A DNA stretch of 62,004 nucleotides. It comes from Terriglobia bacterium. Lineage in GTDB: Bacteria > Acidobacteriota > Terriglobia > JAIQFV01. Below, piece by piece: positions 8,247 to 16,780 of the stretch. A model generated the notes under the pieces. The model was not told the DNA's origin. It did no database searches and saw only the letters and a list, made by a program, of their open reading frames with translations. The stretch lies in assembly GCA_020072965.1 (NCBI GenBank), contig JAIQFY010000028.1:1-62004 (forward strand), in the 5' to 3' direction. Position 1 is the first letter of the stretch. Each line of letters opens with the position of its first letter. Both the position numbers and the translations under genes were made by a program.

Positions 8247-9817
8247 GGGTGCATTCGATCGAGCGGGTGGTTGCGGAACTGGAGTACATCGCCGCGCACC
8301 AAAGGCGAACCGGTAAGCACTACCTCGTCACGATTCATGACGACACCTTCACACTGTTGCCGACAAGGGCAAAGGCGTTATGCGAATTGATTGCCGGTCG
8401 AAACCTGGGCCTGACTCTTACGTGCATCACACGGGCCGATGCGATTGATGAAGAACTGCTTCGCCTCATGCGAGGAGCTGGATTCATTAACCTGTCGTTC
8501 GGGCTGGAGAGCGCCGTGCCATCCGTGCTGCGCGCCGCAGGGAAAGTAAGACCTCCCGATTGGCCCAACCCCGATCTCGAGCCGGAGAGGCGGTTCGTTG
8601 AGCAGGTCAGAACAGGCGTGATTGCAGCAAAGAAGCATGGGTTCAGTGTAGGTGTCAGTATTATACTGGGATTGCCAAGCGAGACTGTCGAAGACGGCGC
8701 CGCCACGCTCCGTTTTGTCAAAGAGCTTCCCGTCGATTACTACATGCATAACTTCCTGTGGGTTTTTCCTGGAACGCCGCTATGGGAAACGCGCGATCGC
8801 TACGGCATTAGGTGCGAGGTCAATCCCCTGGGTTTGCCAGCCACCACCGAGCACGCCTACGACCTCACTCGGCTCAGACCATGGCCGAAGTGCTCGCTTA
8901 AAGAGGAGGCGCAATTCATCAGGCTGTTGACCACTGACAGCCTCTATGCGTGCGAGGCGGGCTCAACCAGAGAGAAAGGAATCGGGGTCGTTGTGGTGAA
9001 TGCACCGGAATTATCGGCCCAGATGGCTGGATGGCTTTCCGTGATTCTGAAAATTGGGGGCGTTGTAATCCAGACCTACCCTTCCCTAAATCGAAGCGAG
9101 CAAGACCTCAAAGTCGATAGTGATCGGCGCGTATTCACCGAATACTTGGTACCCGCACGCTATTATGTCCAGGTTCTGCGAAAGCCGGACATCGCGGTTG
9201 AGGAACGATGGCTCGCCACCTTCAGGGGGGTCGATCTCTACCGTAGGCACAAGCCCAAGGTCCTTTCGATCCTCTCGTCAAAAGGACCAAGCCCACTTCT
9301 CTATTGGGTCAATGGGGTAACTACACCCTATGCGCTCTGCGAGGTGTCTGAGTACTTGGAGCAACCTGACGAACTGACTCACTTCCTGGGCCGAATGCGT
9401 GAATGTGACATCGAAGTGCGCCTTCAGCGGATGCCCGTCCCACCCGGTGTGAAGTACCCAGGGAGATGGCAGAAGGGAAGGGCTCCGTGTTTGCAATTGA
9501 GGAGGATGGAGGTCGATGCGCAAGGGAAGGTGCGCTCCTGTCGCCACGGTGAACCGATCGGGACGGTGGGAGACACCCGCAAGGACCTGATGCAGCGGCT
9601 GGCCGGTTTCGTGCACGACGCGGAGAAACGCCGTGGGTGCGCAGAGTGCCCCAACACCCATTGCCCCCGATGTCCGTTTCCCGGGATAAACGAGCAGACC
9701 TATTGCGGCATCATGACAAAACAGTATCGAGCCCTGCGCTTCCTGGACTTCATTGGATTGTATTCCCGGTTGCCTATCATTCTCGAAAGTCAATCTGAGC
9801 GAGTGGGGAGTGGTTGA
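8183..9817 (+). CDS. Radical SAM/SPASM protein, 5'-truncated
   Basis: The homologous sequence begins right at the [4Fe-4S] motif CTHHCQYC (CxxxCxxC, first Cys codon at 8192) and runs about 540 residues. Typical radical SAM elements follow: IHDDTF, a strand with CITRADAI, LSFGLES and the IILGLPSET turn. The C-terminal ~90 residues are Cys-rich in a SPASM-like pattern: C-x11-G-x4-C, then CxxCx4CxxC and a last Cys in EQTYC. This predicts auxiliary iron-sulfur clusters, which usually mark peptide- or protein-modifying enzymes. The frame stays open upstream only because it runs antiphase through the nitroreductase gene. The real N-terminus, perhaps a B12-binding or leader-binding domain, is missing. 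No start codon with a ribosome site precedes the Cys motif, so the gene as it stands is probably not functional. Confidence 0.75.
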   Translation, partial: GRGCTHHCQYCAFAALGRKKLRVHSIERVVAELEYIAAHQRRTGKHYLVTIHDDTFTLLPTRAKALCELIAGRNLGLTLTCITRADAIDEELLRLMRGAGFINLSFGLESAVPSVLRAAGKVRPPDWPNPDLEPERRFVEQVRTGVIAAKKHGFSVGVSIILGLPSETVEDGAATLRFVKELPVDYYMHNFLWVFPGTPLWETRDRYGIRCEVNPLGLPATTEHAYDLTRLRPWPKCSLKEEAQFIRLLTTDSLYACEAGSTREKGIGVVVVNAPELSAQMAGWLSVILKIGGVVIQTYPSLNRSEQDLKVDSDRRVFTEYLVPARYYVQVLRKPDIAVEERWLATFRGVDLYRRHKPKVLSILSSKGPSPLLYWVNGVTTPYALCEVSEYLEQPDELTHFLGRMRECDIEVRLQRMPVPPGVKYPGRWQKGRAPCLQLRRMEVDAQGKVRSCRHGEPIGTVGDTRKDLMQRLAGFVHDAEKRRGCAECPNTHCPRCPFPGINEQTYCGIMTKQYRALRFLDFIGLYSRLPIILESQSERVGSG

Positions 9818-9861
9818 TCGTTGAAAAAAACACATGTCCAAATACACAAGAGGGGGTCACT

Positions 9862-10089
9862 ATGCCGTCGAAGTCAAGTACTGAAACATTGGTGAAGAAA
9901 TATTTTAGAAAGAAGTCTGCAGGTGAGTTGCTGAAAAAAATCGAGAAGATGCGCAAGCTGGGTGCCGGTCGAAGTAAGATCGAAATAATGATCTCTGAAA
10001 GCCTCAAGAGTGAAATATGTGCTGTTGTTGCCAAGTGTATTTCACCATATCGCGCGCAGGATACTAAAATCACTTCATCCACCCCTTAG
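9862..10089 (+). CDS. Small basic peptide downstream of radical SAM gene (candidate substrate)
   Basis: 75 residues from ATG 9862, with AGAGGGGG upstream at a good distance. It begins 44 bases after the radical SAM stop on the same strand. The first ~45 residues are Lys-rich and helix-prone (KKYFRKKSAGELLKKIEKM). The last ~25 carry two Cys (SEICAVVAKCISPY) and a Thr/Ser-rich tail. I recognise no family. A leader-plus-core layout next to a SPASM enzyme is what a modified-peptide precursor would look like, but no core motif proves it. It could equally be a small regulatory or structural protein. Confidence 0.5.
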   Translation: MPSKSSTETLVKKYFRKKSAGELLKKIEKMRKLGAGRSKIEIMISESLKSEICAVVAKCISPYRAQDTKITSSTP

Positions 10090-10341
10090 GTATGAGGATT
10101 TTGAGTCGGGATTATTAAGAAAACACATCACCACAGAGGTGTGGTTTCGCAGGATTGTGGTGGTGGTAGAGTGGCCCGTCCGCCGGTGGATCGGAGTCTG
10201 CGAAAAGCAGAAAGCAGTGGTGATTTTGAAACGAGGAGTTTCCCTCAGGCAAATGAAGAATGTCCAGTGACTGGCGTCATTTGTGCAACCTATGATGTTG
10301 CCAGATTTCAGCGGGGATTACGAGGGGGATTCTTCTTTCTA

Positions 10342-11045
10342 TTAGGGATGGTCTGAGGAGAGGGCGAACCTGTTCTTTTCCATTGTGCTACAGGCGCGCG
10401 CTCTTTGCCGGACCAGTTCTGCTTCTTTTTGGGTGAATAGCAGATGCCGGCGCACGGCCAGTTCCCAATCGGACCGGTCCAGCCAACCCTTCATGATGCC
10501 TGAAGGGGAGTGATCGTCATTGGGCAGCAACAAATGCCCGATCTCATGCGCCATGAAATGGCCCAGAACGATGCTCTGTGCCCTGCCGATGTCCAAGTAG
10601 AAGATTCTCGCCACTTGTCCGGAAATTTGCTCGACAGGGTCATAGAAGAGATGGAAATTCCCCCGCTGCCGCCTTCCGCGACTATGCGCGCGGCATATCC
10701 AAATTGTGAGGTTTTTGATGTGAGGCGCAGCTCCCGGGCGTACCGCACCAGATGCAACGCAATTTCGCCGGAGGCGAGCGGCGGGCTGCATGAGTTCGGG
10801 TTTTCGACCTTGCTCTTGGAGCAATCAAGCCATTGAAGTTCTACGCCGGCTCTCTGGAAGATCGCCCCAGTCACCTTCTTTGCATTCTCGAGTATCTCGG
10901 GCTTGATGTTAGCCTTGTCATCGACTCGGATCTGGGGTCGCACAATCTCCGACTGGTTGCGCTCTTGCGACGGGGCAGCCCATGCCGGAAAACCCGTGAA
11001 CAGTAGAAAGCTAAGTGCCATCCCTATATTCGATTGCGTTGCCAT
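10342..11045 (-). pseudogene. Exported metzincin-like protein, copy 1, frameshifted
   Basis: The start (ATG 11045) and signal peptide (ALSFLLFTGFPAWA, cut after AWA) match the two copies downstream. The first frame runs to about GGISIS. The rest of the protein (FYDPVEQISG onward) continues in another frame. Aligned with copies 2 and 3, the change is a two-base gain in a TC run near 10645-10652. The second frame holds the zinc site HEIGHLLLPNDDHS, followed by GIM like a Met-turn. Without repair the product would lose the catalytic motif. A sequencing error at this low-complexity spot is possible. The decay appears recent, since both halves otherwise match the paralogs well. Confidence 0.7.
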
Positions 11046-11102
11046 GGGGCCTCCGGTTCGGCGGATTTGTTTTTTCCGCCCTCGGCCCCTAATGCGGGAA
11101 GG
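11046..11102 (-). promoter_or_regulatory. Conserved leader predicted to mask the SD (copy 1)
   Basis: Read on the minus strand, GGGGCC and an inner GGCGGA are followed by TCCGCC and then GGCCCC directly before the ATG. The two G-C stems nest. The outer stem takes up part of the GGAGG ribosome site. The same block precedes copies 2 and 3 with changes only in loop positions. Confidence 0.55.
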
Positions 11103-11143
11103 TCAGAGAAAAAGGTGAAAATCAGCGGTACATTGAGGAAAGT

Positions 11144-11308
11144 TTTGGTGGCCCCGCTCCGATCCATCGGAGCGGGGGATTTGTGAGCGGGGTGCAGAGA
11201 ACCAAGTTCTTTGGCGCACGGAGGGGAAGAGCCCCCGCCGGCAGAGAGCGCCGGCGAGGCTACCAGAGCCTCGCCATCCCGCTAGGCGGGATGGCGGGGG
11301 CGTTTCGC
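11144..11308. repeat. REP/BIME-like palindromic repeats
   Basis: There are two units. Unit 11144-11185 (ggtggccccgctccg with atcggagcgggg) is a short palindrome. Unit 11225-11308 holds agcccccgccgg, gcgaggctaccag and atggcgggggcgtttcg. The family consensus is a G+C-rich palindrome bordered by GGTAGCC on one side and GGGGGC(T)TTTC on the other. Confidence 0.7.
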
Positions 11309-11396
11309 TGCTGTCGGGATAGAATCAGCGGGTGGGACGAATTTTCGAAAAAACGCCGGCAACAGATCAACCTAGAATCATTGGCAGAGGGTGTGA

Positions 11397-12059
11397 CTAC
11401 CAACTCCTGGCTCGCACTCCTTGCCGAATCATCTCTGCCTGCTCGCGGGTGAATTGCAGATGCCCGCTTACGGCCAGCATCCACTCTCTCTGAAGCAGCC
11501 ACTCCTTCATGATCCCGGAGCGCGAATGATCGCCGTTGGACAGCAACACATGCCCGATCTCATGCGCGATCAGGTGACCCAGGACGATGCTTTGCGCTTT
11601 GTCGATTTTGACGTGGTAAAATGTAATTCCGTGTTCGGCAATCTGCTCGGTTCGCTCAAAGAAAATAGAAATCATACCGTTGCCCCGTTCGGGCGCCGTT
11701 CGAACGGCGTGTCCACCGGTCGAGCTGCCGGATCCGCTGGAGCGCTCCTTCGGGCGTCGAATGATGAGCAGCACGATTTCGTTGAAAGTGAGCGGCTGAC
11801 CACAGACACTCTTGTTCGCAGTGCTACTCTTCGAACAATCCATCCATTCGAGTTCCACTCCTGCCTTCCGGAAGATTTCTCCTGTCACGGCCTTCGCCCC
11901 GTCAAGTGTCCCGGGCTTAATGCCAACCTGGTCGTAGACTAGGATCCGGGGCCGGACAATCTCCGATTTGTTATGCCCTTCCCACGGGGCGGCCCAGGCC
12001 GGAAGGCCTGTGATTAAGAGAAAGCTAAGTGTCGTCCAAACAGTGAATTGCGTTTTCAT
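11397..12059 (-). CDS. Exported metzincin-like metalloprotease, copy 2 (intact)
   Basis: 220 residues from ATG 12059, chosen because it follows GAGAGG and the conserved leader; upstream in-frame codons lie in that leader. The signal peptide is residues ~1-23 (TLSFLLITGLPAWA). The mature part has the zinc-binding HEIGHVLLSNGDHS, two residues longer between the second and third His than the metzincin HExxHxxGxxH, and then SGIM where the family has a Met-turn. Two Cys (MDCSKS and VCGQPL) may form a disulfide outside the cytoplasm. It is one of three tandem paralogs that share about half their residues by eye. It is likely a secreted or periplasmic zinc peptidase; its substrate is unknown. Confidence 0.7.
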   Translation of the reverse strand: MKTQFTVWTTLSFLLITGLPAWAAPWEGHNKSEIVRPRILVYDQVGIKPGTLDGAKAVTGEIFRKAGVELEWMDCSKSSTANKSVCGQPLTFNEIVLLIIRRPKERSSGSGSSTGGHAVRTAPERGNGMISIFFERTEQIAEHGITFYHVKIDKAQSIVLGHLIAHEIGHVLLSNGDHSRSGIMKEWLLQREWMLAVSGHLQFTREQAEMIRQGVRARSW

Positions 12060-12115
12060 GGGGCCTCTCTTTTGGCGGATTAGCTTTTTCCGCCCTCGGC
12101 CCCTAATGCGGGAAG
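12060..12115 (-). promoter_or_regulatory. Conserved leader predicted to mask the SD (copy 2)
   Basis: Same nested stems as copy 1. The inner pair GGCGGA/TCCGCC is at 12074-12079 and 12089-12094. The outer GGGGCC/GGCCCC pair abuts the ATG and the GAGAGG ribosome site. Loop bases differ from the other copies; stem bases do not. Confidence 0.55.
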
Positions 12116-12216
12116 GCATGTGGAAAAGGTGAAAGAGTTCGGAAGTCTTGGCCTGTAGAATTCGGAGGGGCAGTCCCTGGGGACAGTCCAGCAGTGTTTT
12201 TCAACTTCGCATCGAG

Positions 12217-12491
12217 GAAAGCTTTGGTAGCCCCGCCACGGTCTGTGCGGCGTGGCGTTTGTGAGCGGGGCGCAGAGAACCAAGTTCTTCGTCCCGCGAA
12301 GGAAAAAGGCCCCCGCCGGCAAGGAGCGCCCAGCGAGGCTACCAAAGCGTCGCTTTGAGAAACGTTTTGGTAGCCTCGCCACCTTTTTGTGGCGGGGGCA
12401 TTTCGTAATGGTTGGGAACGAATCAGCGGTGGTGGACGAAATCCCGGAAAAGCCCCCGCCGGGCAGAAAGCGCCCGGCGAGGCTACCAAAA
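12217..12491. repeat. Cluster of REP/BIME-like palindromes
   Basis: There are four units: 12217-12262, 12301-12345, 12361-12404 and 12446-12491. The last two face each other across a spacer with gaatcagcggtggtggacga, an arrangement seen again at 13345-13498 and 61752-61875. Each unit combines ggtagccccgcc or its complement with a ggcgggggc arm. Confidence 0.75.
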
Positions 12492-12520
12492 CTTGAGGTC
12501 CGGTGGAGTTGTTGGAGTGG

Positions 12521-13252
12521 TCAGTCCTTCAATCCCATGCGGCTTTGCAGCTCTTGACTGACTGAAGAACGGGTGAAGCTCTCTTTCTCCACGACGCTCC
12601 TCACCTGAACTCCCTGCCGGATCATGTCGGCCTCCTCCCGGGTGAATCCCAAAAGGCCGGATACAGCCAGGGCCCACTCGCGGCGTCCCAGCCGCTCCTG
12701 CATGATGCCTGTAATCGAATGGCCGTCAATGGGAAGCAACAAGTGCCCGATCTCGTGTGTCATGAAATGACCCAGGATGATGCCTTGTGCCCGACCGAGT
12801 TCCAAAGGGGAGTCGCCGATCAACCGCTTGGCAATTTGCTCGATACACTCAGAGGAAATTGAGATCCAGCCGCCGCTCTCTCCGGGGATGATGCGATTGG
12901 CCAGCCCGCATTTGAAATGCCCGGATGGGTTAAGTGACCAGCTGGGGCCCTGGACAATACGCAATCCAATCTCGGGAGGAGTGAGCGGCTGGCCGCAGAC
13001 GCCGTTGAAATCTGGGCTATTCCTCGAGCAGACAATCCACAGAAGTTCGACCCTGACGGCTTTGAAGATGTTGTCGACAATCTTTTCAGCCGATTTGAGT
13101 GTTCTGGGGTCAATGTTAACTTGGTCATACATGCGGATCGTCTGTCGGAAGGCTTTGTACTCGTTTCGGCCTTCAGGATGAACTGGCCATAAGTGAGAAT
13201 TGGCGAACAGGAGAAGGCTAAGTGTCATCCATGCAGTGGATCGCGTTTTCAT
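12521..13252 (-). CDS. Exported metzincin-like metalloprotease, copy 3
   Basis: 243 residues from ATG 13252 with GGAGG four bases before it. The N-terminal hydrophobic segment (MTLSLLLFANSHLW) is a weaker signal peptide than in copies 1 and 2 and lacks a clear AxA site. The zinc site is HEIGHLLLPIDGHS, followed by TGIM. The conserved Cys pair appears as IVCSRN and VCGQPL. The C-terminus is about 20 residues longer than copy 2 (ending RMGLKD). It is the first gene in the minus-strand order of the three. The repeats between copies make separate transcription more likely than one operon. Function as for copy 2. Confidence 0.7.
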   Translation of the reverse strand: MKTRSTAWMTLSLLLFANSHLWPVHPEGRNEYKAFRQTIRMYDQVNIDPRTLKSAEKIVDNIFKAVRVELLWIVCSRNSPDFNGVCGQPLTPPEIGLRIVQGPSWSLNPSGHFKCGLANRIIPGESGGWISISSECIEQIAKRLIGDSPLELGRAQGIILGHFMTHEIGHLLLPIDGHSITGIMQERLGRREWALAVSGLLGFTREEADMIRQGVQVRSVVEKESFTRSSVSQELQSRMGLKD

Positions 13253-13312
13253 GGGGCCTCCGTTTTGGCGGATTTGTTTTTTCCGCCCTCGGCCCCTAAT
13301 GCGGGAAGGTCA
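13253..13312 (-). promoter_or_regulatory. Conserved leader predicted to mask the SD (copy 3)
   Basis: The inner stem GGCGGA/TCCGCC is at 13267-13272 and 13282-13287, the outer GGGGCC/GGCCCC stem meets the ATG, and GGAGG is inside the structure. Upstream, the strings CACCTTTT and CTGACCTTCCCGCATTAGG are also kept in the copies, which may include a promoter. Confidence 0.55.
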
Positions 13313-13344
13313 GTGCAAAAGGTGAAGATCAGCCTTACTTTGAG

Positions 13345-13498
13345 GAACGTTTTGGTAGCCTCCCCGCGGTTTCTTGCGGGGGGGGGCGTTTGGAAGCGGT
13401 CGTGGATGAATTAGCGATGGTGGACGAAATCGCGGAAAAGCCCCCGCTGGGCAAATCCGCCCATAAACATTGGCGGACGGCGTGGCTACCAAAGCTTG
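13345..13498. repeat. BIME-like pair of REP units
   Basis: Unit 13345-13391 (ttggtagcctccccgcgg with a ggggggcgttt arm) and an inverted, longer unit 13434-13498 (aaaagcccccgctgggc and ggcgtggctaccaaagc) flank a spacer with gaattagcgatggtggacga. Same order and spacer type as at 12361-12491. Confidence 0.7.
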
Positions 13499-13534
13499 GC
13501 AACCCAAAACCTTCGTCCTTATTCCATAAAGGTG

Positions 13535-13540
13535 TATAAT
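13535..13540 (+). promoter_or_regulatory. Probable -10 element for the sigma/kinase operon
   Basis: TATAAT lies 45 bases before the sigma factor start. The -35 position (about 13512) reads ttcgtc and is a poor match, so an activator or an alternative sigma factor may be needed. A strong AAAGGAGG ribosome site follows at 13573-13580. Confidence 0.4.
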
Positions 13541-13584
13541 GGGTGCAATTTCGGGATCGGTTTTACTACGGCAAAGGAGGCGCC

Positions 13585-14169
13585 GTGACACGGTCCTCCC
13601 CACAGGAAATTTCTCTCCTACTTCAAGCCTGGCGTGGTGGTGACGAGGCGGCACTGGGCACACTAATGCCTCTGGTGTACGACGAGCTGCATCGGCTGGC
13701 GCATCGCTACATGGTGCACGAGCGAGCAGGACATACGCTGCAAACCACAGCCCTGGTCAATGAAGCCTATCTCCGGCTTGTCGATGCCAACCGGGTGGAT
13801 TGGCAGGACCGGGTCCACTTTTTTGCCATTTGCGCGAACCTGATGCGTCGCATTCTGGTCGACTTCGCACGTTCGCGCGGATACCAGAAGCGGGGCGGCA
13901 ATGTGAAGAAGGTATCACTCGAAGAGTCCGTGCTGGTCTCGCCCGAGCCGGGTGTCGATCTTGTGAAACTTAATGACGCGCTGAATACCCTGACGGGATT
14001 CGACCCCAGAAAAGCGAAAGTCGTGGAGTTACGTTTTTTCGGGGGCTTGAGTGAGGAAGAAGCTGCGGAGGTGCTGAAGGTCTCGCGCGACACGGTGAAG
14101 CGCGACTGGAGGTTAGCCAAGGTTTGGCTGCTGGAGGAACTGAGCGATGAAGGTCGAGATGAAGCCTGA
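13585..14169 (+). CDS. ECF-type sigma factor of the kinase-linked class
   Basis: 194 residues from GTG 13585, chosen because AAAGGAGG sits four bases upstream; the ATG-like frame further up lies outside the homologous part. Region 2 is ELHRLAHRYM plus GHTLQTTALVNEAYLRL. Region 4 is ELRFFGGLSEEEAAEVL and VSRDTVKRDWRLAKVWL. Both are typical of the large ECF group found in Acidobacteria and Planctomycetes next to Ser/Thr kinases. It overlaps the kinase start by 23 bases, so translation is coupled. It probably directs RNA polymerase to a regulon controlled by that kinase; I see no anti-sigma gene. Confidence 0.88.
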   Translation: MTRSSPQEISLLLQAWRGGDEAALGTLMPLVYDELHRLAHRYMVHERAGHTLQTTALVNEAYLRLVDANRVDWQDRVHFFAICANLMRRILVDFARSRGYQKRGGNVKKVSLEESVLVSPEPGVDLVKLNDALNTLTGFDPRKAKVVELRFFGGLSEEEAAEVLKVSRDTVKRDWRLAKVWLLEELSDEGRDEA

Positions 14170-16780
14170 ACGCTGGCAGCAGATCGAACATCTCTACAAC
14201 TCGGTCGTTGAGCTTGAGCCGAGTGAGCGAGGCGCCTACCTCAAGGGAGCCTGTGCCGGCGATGAGTCCCTTCAGAGGGAAGTGGAACGCCTGCTCGCGC
14301 ACCAGCCGCAAGCCGAAGGCTTCATCGAATCCCCCGCGTTGGAGGTGGCGGCCAGGGACTTGGCAATGGACCCAAATGGTGAGCAGGATCTTGACTTAAC
14401 CGGCCGGTCCTTGTCGCACTACCGCGTCAACGAGAAAATCGGGGAAGGAGGGATGGGCAAGGTCTATCGTGCCTTTGATGATCACCTCCAGCGCGACATC
14501 GCTATCAAGCTACTGCCCTCCGGAGCGCTGGCCGACGAGACTGCCCGCAAACGTTTCCGCAAAGAAGCCCTGGCTCTCTCCAAGCTCAACCATCCCAACA
14601 TCGCCACCGTTCACGACTTCGACACGCAGCAAGGACTGGACTTTCTGGTGATGGAGTACATCCCGGGTGTGACACTCAGCGAAAAGTTGGCCGCCGGCCA
14701 TCTGTCCGAAAAGGAGGTTGCCGGTCTGGGAGTCCAGCTGGCTGCGGGCCTGGAGGCCGCGCACCAGGAGGGGGTTCTCCACCGGGATCTCAAGCCGGCC
14801 AATATACGACTCACCCCGGATGGCCGATTAAAGATTCTCGACTTCGGATTGGCAAAGCTGATTCGAATGGACACGCCAGACAAGTCAACTGAAAGCGTCG
14901 TCCAGACGCATGGCGTGGCGGGGACCCTGCCTTACATGGCCCCGGAACAGTTGCAGGCAGAACCCCTGGATGCCCGCACGGACATCTTCTCTGCCGGCAC
15001 TGTGCTTTACGAGATGACGACCGGAAAGAGGGCATTTCAAGAGACCCTCACTCCGCGGCTCATTGACGCCATTTTGCACCAGGCCCCCCCACTGCCCTCA
15101 GTCCTCAATCACCGCGTTTCGCCGGGGTTGGAGGGAGTCATCCTGAAGTGTCTGGAGAAAGATCCGGACAACCGCTATCAGTCGGCGAAGGAACTTGGTG
15201 TGGATCTGCGCCGACTTTTGTCTCCCGGGTCCTCCCTCCAACAAGCATCTCCACGAAAACTGAGCACCAGGAAGAAAGTGGGATTGGGTGTGATTTTATG
15301 TGGATTCCTCCTCCTGGCATTGGGGCTGGGTTTTAACTTGGCAGGCCTGCGTCAGCGATTGTTGGGAGGAACGGGGCGTCAGACCATCCACTCGCTGGCC
15401 GTGCTCCCCCTGGTGAACCTTTCCGGGGATCCTGGACAGGAATATTTTGCCGATGGAATGACCGATGAAATCATCACCGCGCTGTGGAAGATCGGCGCGT
15501 TGCGGGTCACCGCGCGTACTTCCGTCATGCAGTACAAGGAATCGAAGGCGACATTGTCCGAGATTGCTCGGAATCTCAAAATCGACGCGGTCATCGAGGG
15601 CGCGGTGTTGCGCGAGGGGAACCAGGTTCGGATTACAGCGCGGTTGATGGGTGTGGCCCCGGAGCGCCCACTTTGGGCCAGAGACTTCGTGCGCGACACG
15701 ACAAACATTCTGGCTCTACAGAGTGAAGTGGCGCAGGCGATTGTGCAAGAGGTCAGGGCCACCATCACTCCGCAGGAACAGCTCCGGCTGGCGGCAACCC
15801 ACAAGGTGGACCCGATTGCGTACGACTTATACCTCCAGGGGCGCTTCTGGTGGAACAAACGCAATGAAGAGGCGATGTTAAAGGCGAGGGACTACTTCCA
15901 GCAATCGATTGACAAAGACCCCACCTACGCCTCTGCCTGGGCCGGACTGGCGGATGCAATCAGCCTGCTCAGGGATGTGGGGTATTGGGAGATAAAGCCC
16001 GAAGAAATCCGAGCGCAGGCCCTGAAAGCTGCCTTGAAGGCGGTGGAATTGGATGACAACCTGGCGGAAGGTCATGTAGCGCTTGCCAGGGTCTACATGC
16101 TTCAAAGAAAGTGGGCCGCTGCCGAGAAGGAGTTCCAGCAGGCCATCCGATTGAATCCCAACTATCCGACTGCGCACCAATGGTACGCGTATCTCTTGCT
16201 CAGTTTGGGCCGACAAGAAGAAGGCCTCTCCGAGATCAGGAAGGCAGAGCTGGTGGATCCCAAGTCCATGGTCATCCGCACAAACGTTGCAAATCACCTC
16301 TGGTGCCTCCACCGAGGAGATGAAGCTGTCGTGTTGCTGCAGCAAGGAATTGAAATCGATCCCCAGTTTGTCAACACGCACGCACTTCTGAAGATAATTT
16401 ACGAGGAAAGGGGAATGTTCCCCGAAGCGATCCAGGAATTCGAAAAACTCTATCTCCTTATTATGCCCAGGGAGCCGGAGCGGGTGCAGACCATGGCAAC
16501 CGGATTTCGCGAAGCCTACAAAGCGGAAGGGGCACGGGGCTACCGGTTGAGATCCTTGGAACTGGCCAACCAGGAGTATCAAGCGGGATCTGCGCCAGCA
16601 ATCCAAGTCGCCGCCAATTATGCCCAAATAGGCGACGTGGATCACGCATTGCAATGGCTGATGAAGGGCTGTCGCGACTGGGAAGATGTCCCCATTATGC
16701 TGCGTTGGCCCGAGATGAACAAGGTGCGTGCGGACGCGCACTTCCGCGAGGTCCTTGATTGCCTGGGGCTCGAGCATTAA
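14147..16780 (+). CDS. Membrane Ser/Thr protein kinase with TolB-like and TPR sensor domains
   Basis: 877 residues in this order. Residues 1-75 are an N-terminal module (RWQQIEHLY, ACAGDESLQREVERLLA, GFIESPA). Residues 93-350 are a Hanks-type kinase with glycine loop GEGGMGKVY (99-107), Lys121, HRDLKPAN (212-219) and DFG (232-234). Residues ~377-399 are one membrane helix. Residues ~415-560 are a TolB-like domain (LAVLPLVNLSGDPGQEYFADG). TPR repeats run from ~570 to the end. All catalytic residues are present. The kinase half should be cytoplasmic and the TolB/TPR half outside. Overlap with the sigma factor gene indicates they work as a pair, with phosphorylation likely switching sigma activity. 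The N-terminal module recurs in the other sigma-linked kinase (44753-46096) but not in the two kinases without a sigma gene. Confidence 0.9.
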   Translation: MKVEMKPERWQQIEHLYNSVVELEPSERGAYLKGACAGDESLQREVERLLAHQPQAEGFIESPALEVAARDLAMDPNGEQDLDLTGRSLSHYRVNEKIGEGGMGKVYRAFDDHLQRDIAIKLLPSGALADETARKRFRKEALALSKLNHPNIATVHDFDTQQGLDFLVMEYIPGVTLSEKLAAGHLSEKEVAGLGVQLAAGLEAAHQEGVLHRDLKPANIRLTPDGRLKILDFGLAKLIRMDTPDKSTESVVQTHGVAGTLPYMAPEQLQAEPLDARTDIFSAGTVLYEMTTGKRAFQETLTPRLIDAILHQAPPLPSVLNHRVSPGLEGVILKCLEKDPDNRYQSAKELGVDLRRLLSPGSSLQQASPRKLSTRKKVGLGVILCGFLLLALGLGFNLAGLRQRLLGGTGRQTIHSLAVLPLVNLSGDPGQEYFADGMTDEIITALWKIGALRVTARTSVMQYKESKATLSEIARNLKIDAVIEGAVLREGNQVRITARLMGVAPERPLWARDFVRDTTNILALQSEVAQAIVQEVRATITPQEQLRLAATHKVDPIAYDLYLQGRFWWNKRNEEAMLKARDYFQQSIDKDPTYASAWAGLADAISLLRDVGYWEIKPEEIRAQALKAALKAVELDDNLAEGHVALARVYMLQRKWAAAEKEFQQAIRLNPNYPTAHQWYAYLLLSLGRQEEGLSEIRKAELVDPKSMVIRTNVANHLWCLHRGDEAVVLLQQGIEIDPQFVNTHALLKIIYEERGMFPEAIQEFEKLYLLIMPREPERVQTMATGFREAYKAEGARGYRLRSLELANQEYQAGSAPAIQVAANYAQIGDVDHALQWLMKGCRDWEDVPIMLRWPEMNKVRADAHFREVLDCLGLEH

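Noticed and set aside
10010-10356. Two overlapping short frames after the small peptide gene
   Set aside because: They contradict each other, lack ribosome sites and show no family features; considered as more peptide precursors but not supported.
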